Assembly: GCA_947365805.1 (NCBI GenBank)
Contig: CANAZY010000007.1
Span: 1 to 59,226, forward strand
Length of the DNA: 59,226 bases
Direction: 5' to 3'
From: an uncultured Clostridium sp.
GTDB taxonomy: Bacteria > Bacillota > Clostridia > TANB77 > CAG-508
Below the pieces are notes generated by a model that saw only the letters and a program-made list of their open reading frames with translations, was not told where the DNA came from and ran no database searches. Both the position numbers and the translations under genes were made by a program. This document shows, piece by piece, positions 37,374-44,612 of this stretch (its first letter is position 1; each line of letters begins with the position of its first letter).

Positions 37374-37844
37374 TTAGTTCTCCAATAATATATTCTTCAT
37401 TTCAATTATATCATAGAATGGTATATTAAATCCTTTTTTAGCTAGTTTTATAACATTCATAGATGTTTCAATAATTTCTCCTTTTAAAGATTCAGTAATT
37501 TCAACATCTTGCTTTTTATTTTGATATTTACTTTCTATATATTCTTCAGTTGTCGGAAAAATATTTTGTATTAAAAATGTTTTTTCTTTTCCTAATACTT
37601 TTCCGAAAACAAAGTTATAAACTTTCTTTCTAGTCTTTTTCTTATTCTCATATATATATTTATATTTTTCTACTTTACTTGATATTGGTACAAACCATAT
37701 TATTTGTTCATTTTCTGGATCATTAAAACAAAAATAACAAGGTCTTTTATTACCATTTTCTTTGTTTTCCATTAATTTATAACCTTTAAATATATCAAAA
37801 AATTCATCTTTTATAAAATAAAATTTTCCATTTTCTACTTTCAT
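37374..37844 (-). CDS. probable type III toxin endoribonuclease (ToxN/CptN-like)
   Basis: A 156-residue protein. I start at MKVENGKFYFIKDEFF because GAGGTAAAA precedes it. The start FYFIKDEFFDIF, the strand IWFVPISSKVEKY and KTFLIQNIFPT fit the fold order of small type III toxins, which are RNases that process their own antitoxin RNA. The strongest evidence is context: a promoter, two-and-a-bit 48-nt repeats forming pseudoknots, and a terminator lie directly upstream. Similarity at the residue level is only moderate, so the family call needs a profile search. Confidence 0.65.
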   Translation of the reverse strand: MKVENGKFYFIKDEFFDIFKGYKLMENKENGNKRPCYFCFNDPENEQIIWFVPISSKVEKYKYIYENKKKTRKKVYNFVFGKVLGKEKTFLIQNIFPTTEEYIESKYQNKKQDVEITESLKGEIIETSMNVIKLAKKGFNIPFYDIIEMKNILLEN

Positions 37845-37927
37845 TTTTACCTCATTTCTAACAAAAAAGTTACACATATTTTATTTCTATGGAGCTTTTC
37901 TCACTTTGTTCGAAAATTCCTAGAACT

Positions 37928-37959
37928 AAAAAATCTACCTCCGAAAAGGTAGATTTTTA
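37928..37959 (-). terminator. terminator between antitoxin repeats and toxin
   Basis: AAAATCTACCT pairs with AGGTAGATTTT. In type III systems such a leaky terminator sets the ratio of antitoxin RNA to toxin mRNA. Confidence 0.8.
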
Positions 37960-37960
37960 T

Positions 37961-38066
37961 TAACATTTGTCCACCTACGCATTTATTGGTCGGAGGTAGG
38001 GCTCCGAGTAACATTTGCACACCTATGCACTTGTACCCCGCAAATAGGGTTGCGGCTAACATTTGA
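37961..38066 (-). ncRNA. type III antitoxin RNA, 48-nt tandem repeats
   Basis: TAACATTTG recurs at 37961, 38009 and 38057 with an exact period of 48. On the minus strand each unit has a hairpin (CCGCAA/TTGCGG in one, CGGAG/CTCCG in the next), a loop with CCCTA, and a downstream TAGGTG. Loop and tail pair as CCTAT/ATAGG in one unit and CCTAC/GTAGG in the other. This compensatory change supports an H-type pseudoknot as in ToxI and CptI. Confidence 0.75.
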
Positions 38067-38107
38067 TTTGGACAAGATACTATTAATGTATCTCTATTAT
38101 TATATTC

Positions 38108-38137
38108 ATTATAACCTTTTTTATTAACAAAAGTCAA
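38108..38137 (-). promoter_or_regulatory. SigA-type promoter of the antitoxin RNA
   Basis: The minus strand reads TTGACT, an 18-nt spacer, then TATAAT (-35 at 38137-38132, -10 at 38113-38108), about 40 bp before the repeats. Confidence 0.85.
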
Positions 38138-38193
38138 TACTTTTTCAAAATTTTCATACGTCTTATCATAAGTCTTTTCATACGTCTTTTTAA

Positions 38194-38376
38194 CTATAAT
38201 TCTAATTCATCCTCTATTCCCTCATGAGAATTTTGATAAGTATTTGAATTGTTGTAATTGAATTTTATCTTTTCATCATTCTCAGCTAAATTATATGCAA
38301 GAACTCCTGCCATAGCTTGTACTATCTGTTCTTCTGTATTAGGATTAATAAATGTAATATTCAAACTCTTTTTCAA
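38194..38376 (-). CDS. small hypothetical protein
   Basis: A 60-residue protein. The likely start is TTG at 38376 behind GGTGAGG (an upstream TTG at 38400 is possible). It begins KKSLNITFINPNTEEQIVQA and ends in an acidic stretch (EGIEDELEL). Short proteins with an ITFINPNTEE start are frequent near mobile-element genes in Clostridia, as far as I recall, but I cannot name a function. A role in excision control cannot be excluded. Confidence 0.5.
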   Translation of the reverse strand: MKKSLNITFINPNTEEQIVQAMAGVLAYNLAENDEKIKFNYNNSNTYQNSHEGIEDELEL

Positions 38377-38803
38377 AATCCTCACCAACTTTCTTTTCAA
38401 TACTATTATTAAAAGTTTAAAAATATTACTTTTAATTTTAGCTCCACTTCATTTTGCATAACTTATCTCTACGTTGCTTCGCTTCCTAGAGCTAAGAAAA
38501 AAGTTACAAGTGGTAAGTTATATACCCATATGAGATTTGTCCTCATTCCACCTTTAGTGAATCGACCCTTTACATCACGTTAGCCAGACGAAAGTTTCAT
38601 TATCTGTGCTTGTAACTTGCTATTCAATTTTCAATGTACTATGTTATATATAGAAAATAAGTATTTTAAAATGCTATTTTCTATCTTGCTAAAATCATTA
38701 TAAGATGCTAAAATAGTGTTGTAAATAGATTTTTACAAGTCTATAGATAAAGTAAAAATTGAAATAACTATATTCTATTTTTAGAAATGGAGGAAACCTT
38801 GAT
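38377..38803. other. non-coding interval with inverted repeats
   Basis: No credible gene is seen in this 427-bp interval. AAGTTACAAG (38501-38510) and CTTGTAACTT (38609-38618) form a 10-bp inverted repeat enclosing a smaller ATGAG/CTCAT hairpin (38530-38546). This may be a regulatory RNA, an operator region or part of the element's replication or transfer machinery. A ribosome site GGAGGA precedes ATG 38804. Confidence 0.5.
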
Positions 38804-40091
38804 ATGATTACTAATTTCACACTTAACAATAATAAAATTATAATAAGAAATACTCGGAGAATATTTTGGTGCTATTGGTGATTTTGAATATAATATTGGA
38901 GATAAATTATATGAATTTGCTATAATGAGCTATGAAGATTTTGATAAATTGAAAGCAATATACACACAGCTTATAGAGCTTGTATGTTATGCTAAAGAAA
39001 CTGATTCTGAAGATGAAAAGATAGATTGTTTCTTAAAAATGTTTCAAATTGTTAGAGCATGTTTAGAATTTTCTCCATATACACATTTTTATACACAAGT
39101 ATTGATTGATATAATTGTAAAAACATATAATACTAAAGTATTTAGAAGTGATTTATTATTCAAATCTCAAATTGGTGTTTTTATAGAAAATCCAAAGTAT
39201 TACCACAATGATATATTTAGTGAATTAGAAGAAGATGATGATGAATATACTACACAGATTCTGCTTATGAAATGGGTTCAAGAAATAGATAAAATATCAG
39301 CCAAAAAGCATAATGAATATATGAAATTTTTTGAAACTATACGAGATTTATTAATAGAAAACTTTATAGAGAAAAAAACAGATTTAAAAGAAAGGTTAGA
39401 ACTGATTAGTAAATACTCTAATAACTCTCTTGTTAGAAATTTAAGTGTGCCTGAAAAATTATTCTTATATGAAACTAAAAGAGTATTTGATATACACTAT
39501 GTTAATACTAAACCTGCACATGCTCTTTTTCTTGATACTAAATTTAAAACTAAATACATATGTGATACAGAATTATCTTTTGAAGAAAGAAGATTAGATG
39601 TAGAAAAAATTGTAAAAATAATAAAAGAAAAGCATATTGTAGCAGAAGAAGTTTATGAATTACAAAATACAGAAGAACAAATTAGATTTGAGTTATTTAA
39701 AGTGATTCAAAACAACTTTACTATAAACAAATGTGAAAACTGTGGTAAATTATTTATACCCTCTACTACTAGTAATAATCCAAATCAAAAAGGAAGAAAC
39801 GACCAAAAATATTGTAATAATTTATATTTAAATACTGGTAAAACTTGTAGAGAAATTGGGGCTTTAAATAAGCAAAAAGAAAAGGTAAAAAATAGTTTAA
39901 TTCTAAAGGAATATAACAGAGAATATAAAAGAATGCACGGATTACATTATAATCACACTAAAGAATTTAAAGAAAAGCAGTTTAAGGAATGGTCAAAGAA
40001 GGCTAGAGAATTAAGAGATAGTTATAATGATGAGCAAATAGAAGATTTTAAAATAGAATTGAATAAATTAAGTTATATGTATTGGAAGTAA
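38804..40091 (+). CDS. DUF6076-type protein, read through a CGG +1 frameshift
   Basis: An element-encoded protein of 428 residues. The C-terminal region has a zinc-binding pattern NKCENCGKLFIP ... KYCNN ... CREIG followed by a charged helical tail, as in DUF6076 proteins of conjugative elements. The frame from ATG 38804 (behind GGAGGA) reads MITNFTLNNNKIIIRNT and meets CGG at 38855. Skipping the C gives GEYFGAIGDFEYNIGDKLY and continues into the main frame; in frame zero a stop follows eight codons later. The function is unknown, and Cys pairs suggest nucleic-acid binding. Confidence 0.8.
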
Positions 40092-40265
40092 TAAATCTAT
40101 CTAAAAAAACATGTTTTTTCAAAGAAAATGCTAGTATTTTACATAAAATTATGTTATAATGTTTAAAGTTTCTAGTATTTTACTAGATTTAATTTTATAA
40201 TCTCCTTTCGGAGTTAACATATATAACTAGTAAACAATAAAATAAGTATTAAAGGAGGTATTTAT

Positions 40266-40661
40266 ATGATACTTGAAGAGCGGTCTTTACCATTAAGTGA
40301 TGTAGGAGATGTTTTTAAAATTATAGCAGAAGAATTAAGTGCAAATGTAAATACACAAATTATAATTAATGACGACATTCTAAAAGAGATAAAACATAAC
40401 AATTGTGATTATCATGTGTATTTTCATAACTATCTGGATGATTTTGAAGTAAGTGAATGGTATACATTACATGAAGAACATGCTTTTTCACCAATGATTT
40501 CAAAATTAGGGATAAAGCTGTTTGGACATAATTATTCACAATTAACAAGATTCAGTTTTCGTGGTTATAATTTCTCTAAAAGCACTTGCGAATCTTATAC
40601 AGAATTTACTTATTTCGGCGGACATGACATACAGCGAATTTTGGTTATTGAAATATCATAG
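40266..40661 (+). CDS. hypothetical protein with in-frame CGG
   Basis: A 131-residue acidic protein behind AAAGGAGG. Aromatic-rich segments (YHVYFHNYLDDF, GHNYSQLTRFSFRGYNF) suggest a beta-rich fold. No family is recognised. Codon 6 is CGG (40281-40283). A +1 shift there meets TAA within five codons, so the gene is open only if CGG is read normally. It may be a recent cargo gene of the element. A terminator follows at 40689. Confidence 0.65.
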   Translation: MILEERSLPLSDVGDVFKIIAEELSANVNTQIIINDDILKEIKHNNCDYHVYFHNYLDDFEVSEWYTLHEEHAFSPMISKLGIKLFGHNYSQLTRFSFRGYNFSKSTCESYTEFTYFGGHDIQRILVIEIS

Positions 40662-40688
40662 TATAACATAGTATAAGTATCATATATA

Positions 40689-40718
40689 ACAATCCACAGG
40701 TAAAAACTGTGGATTGTT
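40689..40718. terminator. bidirectional terminator
   Basis: AACAATCCACAG pairs with CTGTGGATTGTT, between the 40266 gene and the MobV gene. Confidence 0.8.
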
Positions 40719-40722
40719 ATTA

Positions 40723-41910
40723 TTAAATCTCTAAATCCCATTCTTTCTCTTTTTCTTCTCTTTTTAATTGTTTTTCTGCGTCTAAAAAAGTATTTGTCTC
40801 TTTTTCAAAACTTCTAACTAATTCTTTTGATTCTCCAATTCCAAATTTTTGACAAATCCAATTTATAAATTTTTCTACTGTGTCATAGAGCTTATTTACT
40901 ACTTTATTCAAATGATTATTCTCTTTTTCTAAAACTTTAATTTTGCTTTTATATTTCAATTCGATATCAATTTCCTTTTGCTTGTATTCAGCTTTAATTT
41001 GTTCTACTTCATTGTGTAAATTTTCATTATCACTCATTATTCTATCTCGTTCTTTTTGATATTTTTCTGCCTTTTCAAACATTTTTGATTTCTTTAATAA
41101 TTCTTGTTGCAATATCAATTTATCTTGATACAACTCATTTATTAAGTTATCTTTAGGTTTGATTATTTCTTCTAAAATCTTTTCATCTCTCTTTTTTGAT
41201 AATCTGTTAATATTAATATCAGTAATGTCTGGAACATCTGGCAACTCTAATTTCATATTTTTTAATACTTCCTTTGTTTCTTTAAAATTTGTTATCTTTT
41301 TGTATTCTTCAACAGAATAATGTTGTCTATTAGTTTCTTCTTTTGGCAAGCCTCTTTGCAAGTCAAATCCATTTTCTACCATATACTTGTGAAAAGCATC
41401 TTGTAATTGTCTATAACTATCTTTTGCTTTCCAAAACTCACTACAAGCTAATTTTTCAATGTCATTTCCTTTTTTATCAGTTGTATGAACTACTGGCAAA
41501 AAAATTAAGTGCATATGAGGTGTTTGTTCATCTCTATGCACTTTGGCAGATATTATATATTGTTCTCCTAAATTTTTATATTCAGTTACAAATTGATATG
41601 CAGTTTCAAAAAATCTTTTTGTTTCTTCTTCTCCTATTCTTTCAAAAAAATCATGATCTGATGTTATTATATATTCACAAGCTATATTACTTACCGTTTT
41701 TATTTGTCCTTTCAAATTATATTTTTTTCTTATTCTATCAAATTCTTTTTCGTAACTATATTGTGGTGATTTTATTGAATAATTCAAATATGATTTTTCT
41801 TTATCTATATTATCATTTGAATAATTTTTATTTTTTCTTTCATTGTGTCTAAATATCCCTTTCAAATTTTCTCTTTTGTATTTTGTATTTCTTATTATCG
41901 CATAGCTCAT
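40723..41910 (-). CDS. MobV-family relaxase (Mob_Pre)
   Basis: A 395-residue plasmid mobilisation/recombination protein. The catalytic relaxase domain shows HNERKNKNY (motif I) and the metal site HRDEQTPHMHL (motif III), then a long coiled-coil tail (about 240-360). MobV relaxases nick oriT and lead single-strand transfer using another element's conjugation machinery, so the spoIIID element is mobilizable. AAGGAGGT precedes the ATG. The likely oriT lies just upstream (41911-42180). Confidence 0.93.
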   Translation of the reverse strand: MSYAIIRNTKYKRENLKGIFRHNERKNKNYSNDNIDKEKSYLNYSIKSPQYSYEKEFDRIRKKYNLKGQIKTVSNIACEYIITSDHDFFERIGEEETKRFFETAYQFVTEYKNLGEQYIISAKVHRDEQTPHMHLIFLPVVHTTDKKGNDIEKLACSEFWKAKDSYRQLQDAFHKYMVENGFDLQRGLPKEETNRQHYSVEEYKKITNFKETKEVLKNMKLELPDVPDITDININRLSKKRDEKILEEIIKPKDNLINELYQDKLILQQELLKKSKMFEKAEKYQKERDRIMSDNENLHNEVEQIKAEYKQKEIDIELKYKSKIKVLEKENNHLNKVVNKLYDTVEKFINWICQKFGIGESKELVRSFEKETNTFLDAEKQLKREEKEKEWDLEI

Positions 41911-42523
41911 TTTTTACCTCCTTGCTCGTGCTAATAAACACAACTAAATTTTATAATTTTCTCCTCTTTTGAATTGTGTTGTAACACAACTACAATACTT
42001 TTTTAACGCTAATCGCTAAAAGTATTTGTTGTGGCAGGGAAATTATATTTCCCCACACCCCTTTGCAAAAAAATATCTACATATTTTTTTCGTTTTAGTT
42101 AAAGCTACTGCATAAGACATCTGTAACAAGCATAGCTTGAACAGCTGTCTTAAATTGCTATTTGCAACTTTAACTAAAAAATCAGCTACCCAAGTAGTTA
42201 ATTTACTTTAGTTGTTGATTTTATTTATACAAATGCATCTGCATTTGCAATCTCTCCTTTCGTTTAGTTTTTATTCTCTCCACGTTCAATTTTGTGGCTT
42301 TTAAAATTGTTTTTAGTATAATTTTAGGTAAAAAAAATAAAGCCTTAAAATCTTATTTTAAAGCTTTACAGTAATTTTTATTTAGTTTATATACTAATTT
42401 TTATTTGCATATTTACTTTGATTACAAATTATATTATAATTTAAACAATGTAACTTGTTGTATATGTTTCTGAAATTTTATGGTTATGCATAAAATTTAT
42501 GTCCACTGACAGGAGGAATCAAT
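41911..42523. other. non-coding interval, candidate oriT and structured DNA
   Basis: This 613-bp interval upstream of the relaxase gene has no gene. It holds several palindromes: TTGTGTTGTAACACAA (about 41977-41992), AATACTTTT/AAAAGTATT (about 41995-42029), and the large repeat at 42093-42179. MobV oriT sites are short inverted repeats just upstream of mob, so the nick site is probably here. Confidence 0.45.
42093..42179. repeat. large nested inverted repeat
   Basis: TTTTAGTTAAAG (42093-42104) pairs with CTTTAACTAAAA (42168-42179). Inside, AAGACAtCTGT (42114-42124) pairs with ACAGcTGTCTT (42141-42151). The two-stem fold spans 87 nt. It could be a replication origin, oriT arm or regulatory RNA. 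Confidence 0.6.
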
Positions 42524-42688
42524 ATGAGTTTAGAAAAGCAAAGAGTTATCGATACTTTTCCAGCAAGACATGTGAAAGAACCTAATGGTCAAAATCCTCC
42601 AGATAGCCTTAGTGAATATTCATTAAGAAAAGGATATGGTCTCGAGTTAAGAAAGCGTCGGCGTAAACGAAAACCAATTGTATTATAA
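42524..42688 (+). CDS. small basic protein, candidate recombination directionality factor
   Basis: A 54-residue protein behind AGGAGGA with a strongly basic C-terminus (ELRKRRRKRKPIVL). It lies 180 bp from the right attachment repeat and is transcribed toward it. Small basic proteins next to the attachment site act as excision factors for serine recombinases of sporulation elements (for example SprB with SprA). Codon 46 is CGG; a +1 shift would replace the last eight codons by about ten others before a stop, so which tail is made is uncertain. The function is inferred from position only. Confidence 0.55.
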   Translation: MSLEKQRVIDTFPARHVKEPNGQNPPDSLSEYSLRKGYGLELRKRRRKRKPIVL

Positions 42689-42698
42689 TTAATAAAAA

Positions 42699-42736
42699 CT
42701 CCATATATATGCATAACCATATACTTGGAGTTTTTT
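42699..42736. terminator. bidirectional terminator
   Basis: AAACTCCA and TGGAGTTT flank a 22-nt loop with a T run on the right and an A run on the left. It ends the small basic gene and the recombinase tail frame (42753). Confidence 0.65.
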
Positions 42737-42752
42737 TATTTAATTAAATATT

Positions 42753-42867
42753 TTATTTAATTACCAATCTAAATTTCACAACAGGATTTTTCTCTGCTAG
42801 GAAAACTCCTTTAATCTCAATACTTTCTGGAATAACTTGTCCATTTCTCTTACCGTTCTTTAGTGTT
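42753..42867 (-). CDS. alternative C-terminal tail of the recombinase (open on the excised circle)
   Basis: Downstream of the right repeat the minus strand stays open to 42753. On the excised circle the recombinase frame would read from the repeat into AAC ACT AAA GAA CGG TAA. In frame zero this stops after CGG. With the +1 shift seen elsewhere it continues GKRNGQVIPESIEIKGVFL to ...FRLVIK. In the integrated state the same frame is fused to the 5' half of spoIIID. The protein-like composition and the terminator just after suggest a real gene end. Confidence 0.5.
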
Positions 42868-42884
42868 ACATCTTTGTGTACTGT
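42868..42884 (-). repeat. right attachment repeat (17 bp)
   Basis: The minus strand reads ACAGTACACAAAGATGT, identical to the left copy at 35176-35160, inside codons for TVHKDV of SpoIIID. Confidence 0.93.
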
Positions 42885-42992
42885 ACTTTTACTAATTCCA
42901 AACTTTTTAGCAGCTCCTCTTACCGTATCTCCACTATCTATAATATACTGTGCCAAATTTACTGCACGTTCTTCTATGTATATTTTTCCCAA
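42868..42992 (-). CDS. spoIIID: spoIIID, 5' half (split gene)
   Basis: From TTG 42992, behind AAGGGGG, the minus strand reads GKIYIEERAVNLAQYII, then DTVRGAAKKFGISKSTVHKDV, the helix-turn-helix of SpoIIID. After the repeat the reading turns into element sequence (TLKNGKRN), giving a protein without the C-terminal helix. SpoIIID from the intact gene would be 89 residues. The truncated form may or may not bind DNA. Transcription should come from the chromosome side near 43000-43080; I could not identify a clear SigE promoter. Confidence 0.93.
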
Positions 42993-43082
42993 ATGAAAGA
43001 CCCCCTTATGAATACGTTGTTTTGTACATTGTATTCAATGGGGGGTTGTATTAGAACTTTTCTTTATTTGTATTCTTCTATT

Positions 43083-43667
43083 TTAGTTTTGCACTATAAT
43101 TTCGTTTACTAAATTTCCTAAAATTTCTTCTCTATTATAACTAACATCTATAAATGGTAATCCATATTTCTCACATTCTTCCTGTAGGTATTTGCTAATC
43201 TCTATATAAGTTTCAATACGTTCTTTCAAACTTTCATCACTTTCTTCAATTGTCCAGTCATCTATAGTATCAAATTTTCTAATTTGTTGTATCTTTTCTT
43301 CAACTGATATATTTGGATAACCTAAAAAGTAAATTTCACAATTTTCTTTTGGAAAACATTCTACAAAATCCCCTGGTAAAATATGGTATAAATCAATTGC
43401 CATTTTATAATCTACTTTATTACATGTTCCTGATTTTTGTACTTCTTTTATCCAAGCAGATAAAAACTTACTAAATGGTTTACTTGTTTGTTTTAATCCC
43501 CAAAAATCAGTATGTGAAATTCCTGTTTCAGGAAAACTGTTTTGAAATGCAAATGTAATAGTGTCTGCTTCAATATGTTGATAATTTCCTCTTTTGGTTA
43601 ATTCATTGCATACTGTACTTTTACCTGCCCTTGCCACTCCAGCAATAATAATTTGTTTTCTACTCAT
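43083..43667 (-). CDS. P-loop kinase-like protein
   Basis: A 194-residue P-loop NTPase. I start at MSRKQIIIAG because GGAGGAGAAATAAG precedes it. Walker A is GVARAGKST, followed by an adenylate/shikimate-kinase-like arrangement with a lid-type region around the middle (GDFVECFPKENCEIYFLG). It probably phosphorylates a small molecule, which I cannot name. The gene lies next to spoIIID on the chromosome side and overlaps nothing. Confidence 0.75.
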   Translation of the reverse strand: MSRKQIIIAGVARAGKSTVCNELTKRGNYQHIEADTITFAFQNSFPETGISHTDFWGLKQTSKPFSKFLSAWIKEVQKSGTCNKVDYKMAIDLYHILPGDFVECFPKENCEIYFLGYPNISVEEKIQQIRKFDTIDDWTIEESDESLKERIETYIEISKYLQEECEKYGLPFIDVSYNREEILGNLVNEIIVQN

Positions 43668-43668
43668 C

Positions 43669-44598
43669 TTATTTCTCCTCCAACATTGCATTTAGCCAAT
43701 TAAATATCACATAATAGACTTCACCTTTGTTGGTTTCATTTAATAATTCATGTCTTGCATCTTTAAATAAACGAATCGTTACTTTATTTAGTCCTGCTTT
43801 TTCAAGCATATTCATTACTCTTATAACACCTTTTCCCATTCCACCGACTGGGTCTTTATCTCCTGAAATCAGCAGAATTGGAACATTTAACGTTTTGTTT
43901 ATATTTTTTTGTTTTGATAGATAATAACTCCCCTTTAGTAGATTTAAATAGCCATTTGTCGTAAAATTAAACCCACATTTTGGGTCTTTTTGATATTTAT
44001 TAACTACTTCTTCGTCTCTTGTTGTCCAATCAGCTTTCGTACGATTTGGTTTGAATTTTTTATTAAATGAACCTGTAATTAAGTATTCTAATAAACTACT
44101 ACGATATCTATCTCCTCTAAAAAACATAATAAACTTTGTTAAAATTTGTCCTACTAATAAGCCACTTTTTTGTCCACTGGTTCCGGAAAGAATGACTCCT
44201 GCTAACTTATCTTGATACTCTGTAAGATATGTTCTAACAACTAGCGAACCCATGCTATGCCCAAAAATAAAATATGGTAAATTTGGATATTCCTTTGCTA
44301 TTTTATTTTGTAAAATATGAACATCTTTTGCTAAGCTATTCCATCCATCTTTTTTAGCAAAATAACCAAAATCCTCATCTTTCATAGCGGTATCACCATG
44401 TCCTAAATGGTCGTGTCCTACAACAATATAGCTATTATTCGCAAGAACTTGTGCAAATTCATCATATCGTCCAATATATTCTTGCATACCATGCACCAAT
44501 TGCACAATTCCTCTATATTCTTTTATATTATCATTCTTCCAAATTCTAGCATGAATTTTTTCTTTTGTAGAAGATGTAAAATAAAAACTTTCTTGCAT
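43669..44598 (-). CDS. alpha/beta hydrolase (monoacylglycerol lipase type)
   Basis: A 309-residue serine hydrolase. It has the oxyanion segment VQLVHGMQEY, nucleophile elbow GHSMGS, acid SGDKDPVGG and the catalytic His in DARHELLNE. This order matches lysophospholipase/monoacylglycerol lipase proteins (Hydrolase_4). The stop lies two bases above the start of the P-loop kinase gene, and the MFS gene is 14 bp upstream, so MFS-lipase-kinase looks like an operon. Confidence 0.9.
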   Translation of the reverse strand: MQESFYFTSSTKEKIHARIWKNDNIKEYRGIVQLVHGMQEYIGRYDEFAQVLANNSYIVVGHDHLGHGDTAMKDEDFGYFAKKDGWNSLAKDVHILQNKIAKEYPNLPYFIFGHSMGSLVVRTYLTEYQDKLAGVILSGTSGQKSGLLVGQILTKFIMFFRGDRYRSSLLEYLITGSFNKKFKPNRTKADWTTRDEEVVNKYQKDPKCGFNFTTNGYLNLLKGSYYLSKQKNINKTLNVPILLISGDKDPVGGMGKGVIRVMNMLEKAGLNKVTIRLFKDARHELLNETNKGEVYYVIFNWLNAMLEEK

Positions 44599-44612
44599 AC
44601 TTTTCCTCTTTT

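Larger units (their letters stand above)
35160..42867. mobile_element. skin-like mobilizable element interrupting spoIIID
   Basis: The 7,708-bp element lies between two copies of a 17-bp repeat within spoIIID. Contents in order: large serine recombinase, two small genes including a type III toxin with its antitoxin RNA, a small gene, a DUF6076 gene, a hypothetical, a MobV relaxase, a candidate directionality factor and the second recombinase tail. Recombination between the repeats removes the element and restores spoIIID in frame. The recombinase sits at the edge, as spoIVCA does in the sigK skin element. Excision during sporulation is inferred. Confidence 0.9.

Noticed and set aside
37961..38066. 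CRISPR array
   Set aside because: The 48-bp units are imperfect along their whole length, with covarying hairpins and no unique spacers or cas genes; antitoxin RNA fits better.
37901..38137. A 78-codon minus-strand open frame
   Set aside because: It overlaps the antitoxin repeats and terminator, has no ribosome site, and its composition follows the repeat.
42753..42992. A 79-residue independent protein
   Set aside because: Its first part is the SpoIIID 5' half, and it changes into element sequence exactly at the 17-bp repeat. It is a fusion caused by insertion, not a separate gene.
42993..43080. A SigE promoter for spoIIID
   Set aside because: CATAAGG and AATACA are present, but the spacing does not fit the SigE consensus, so I do not annotate it.
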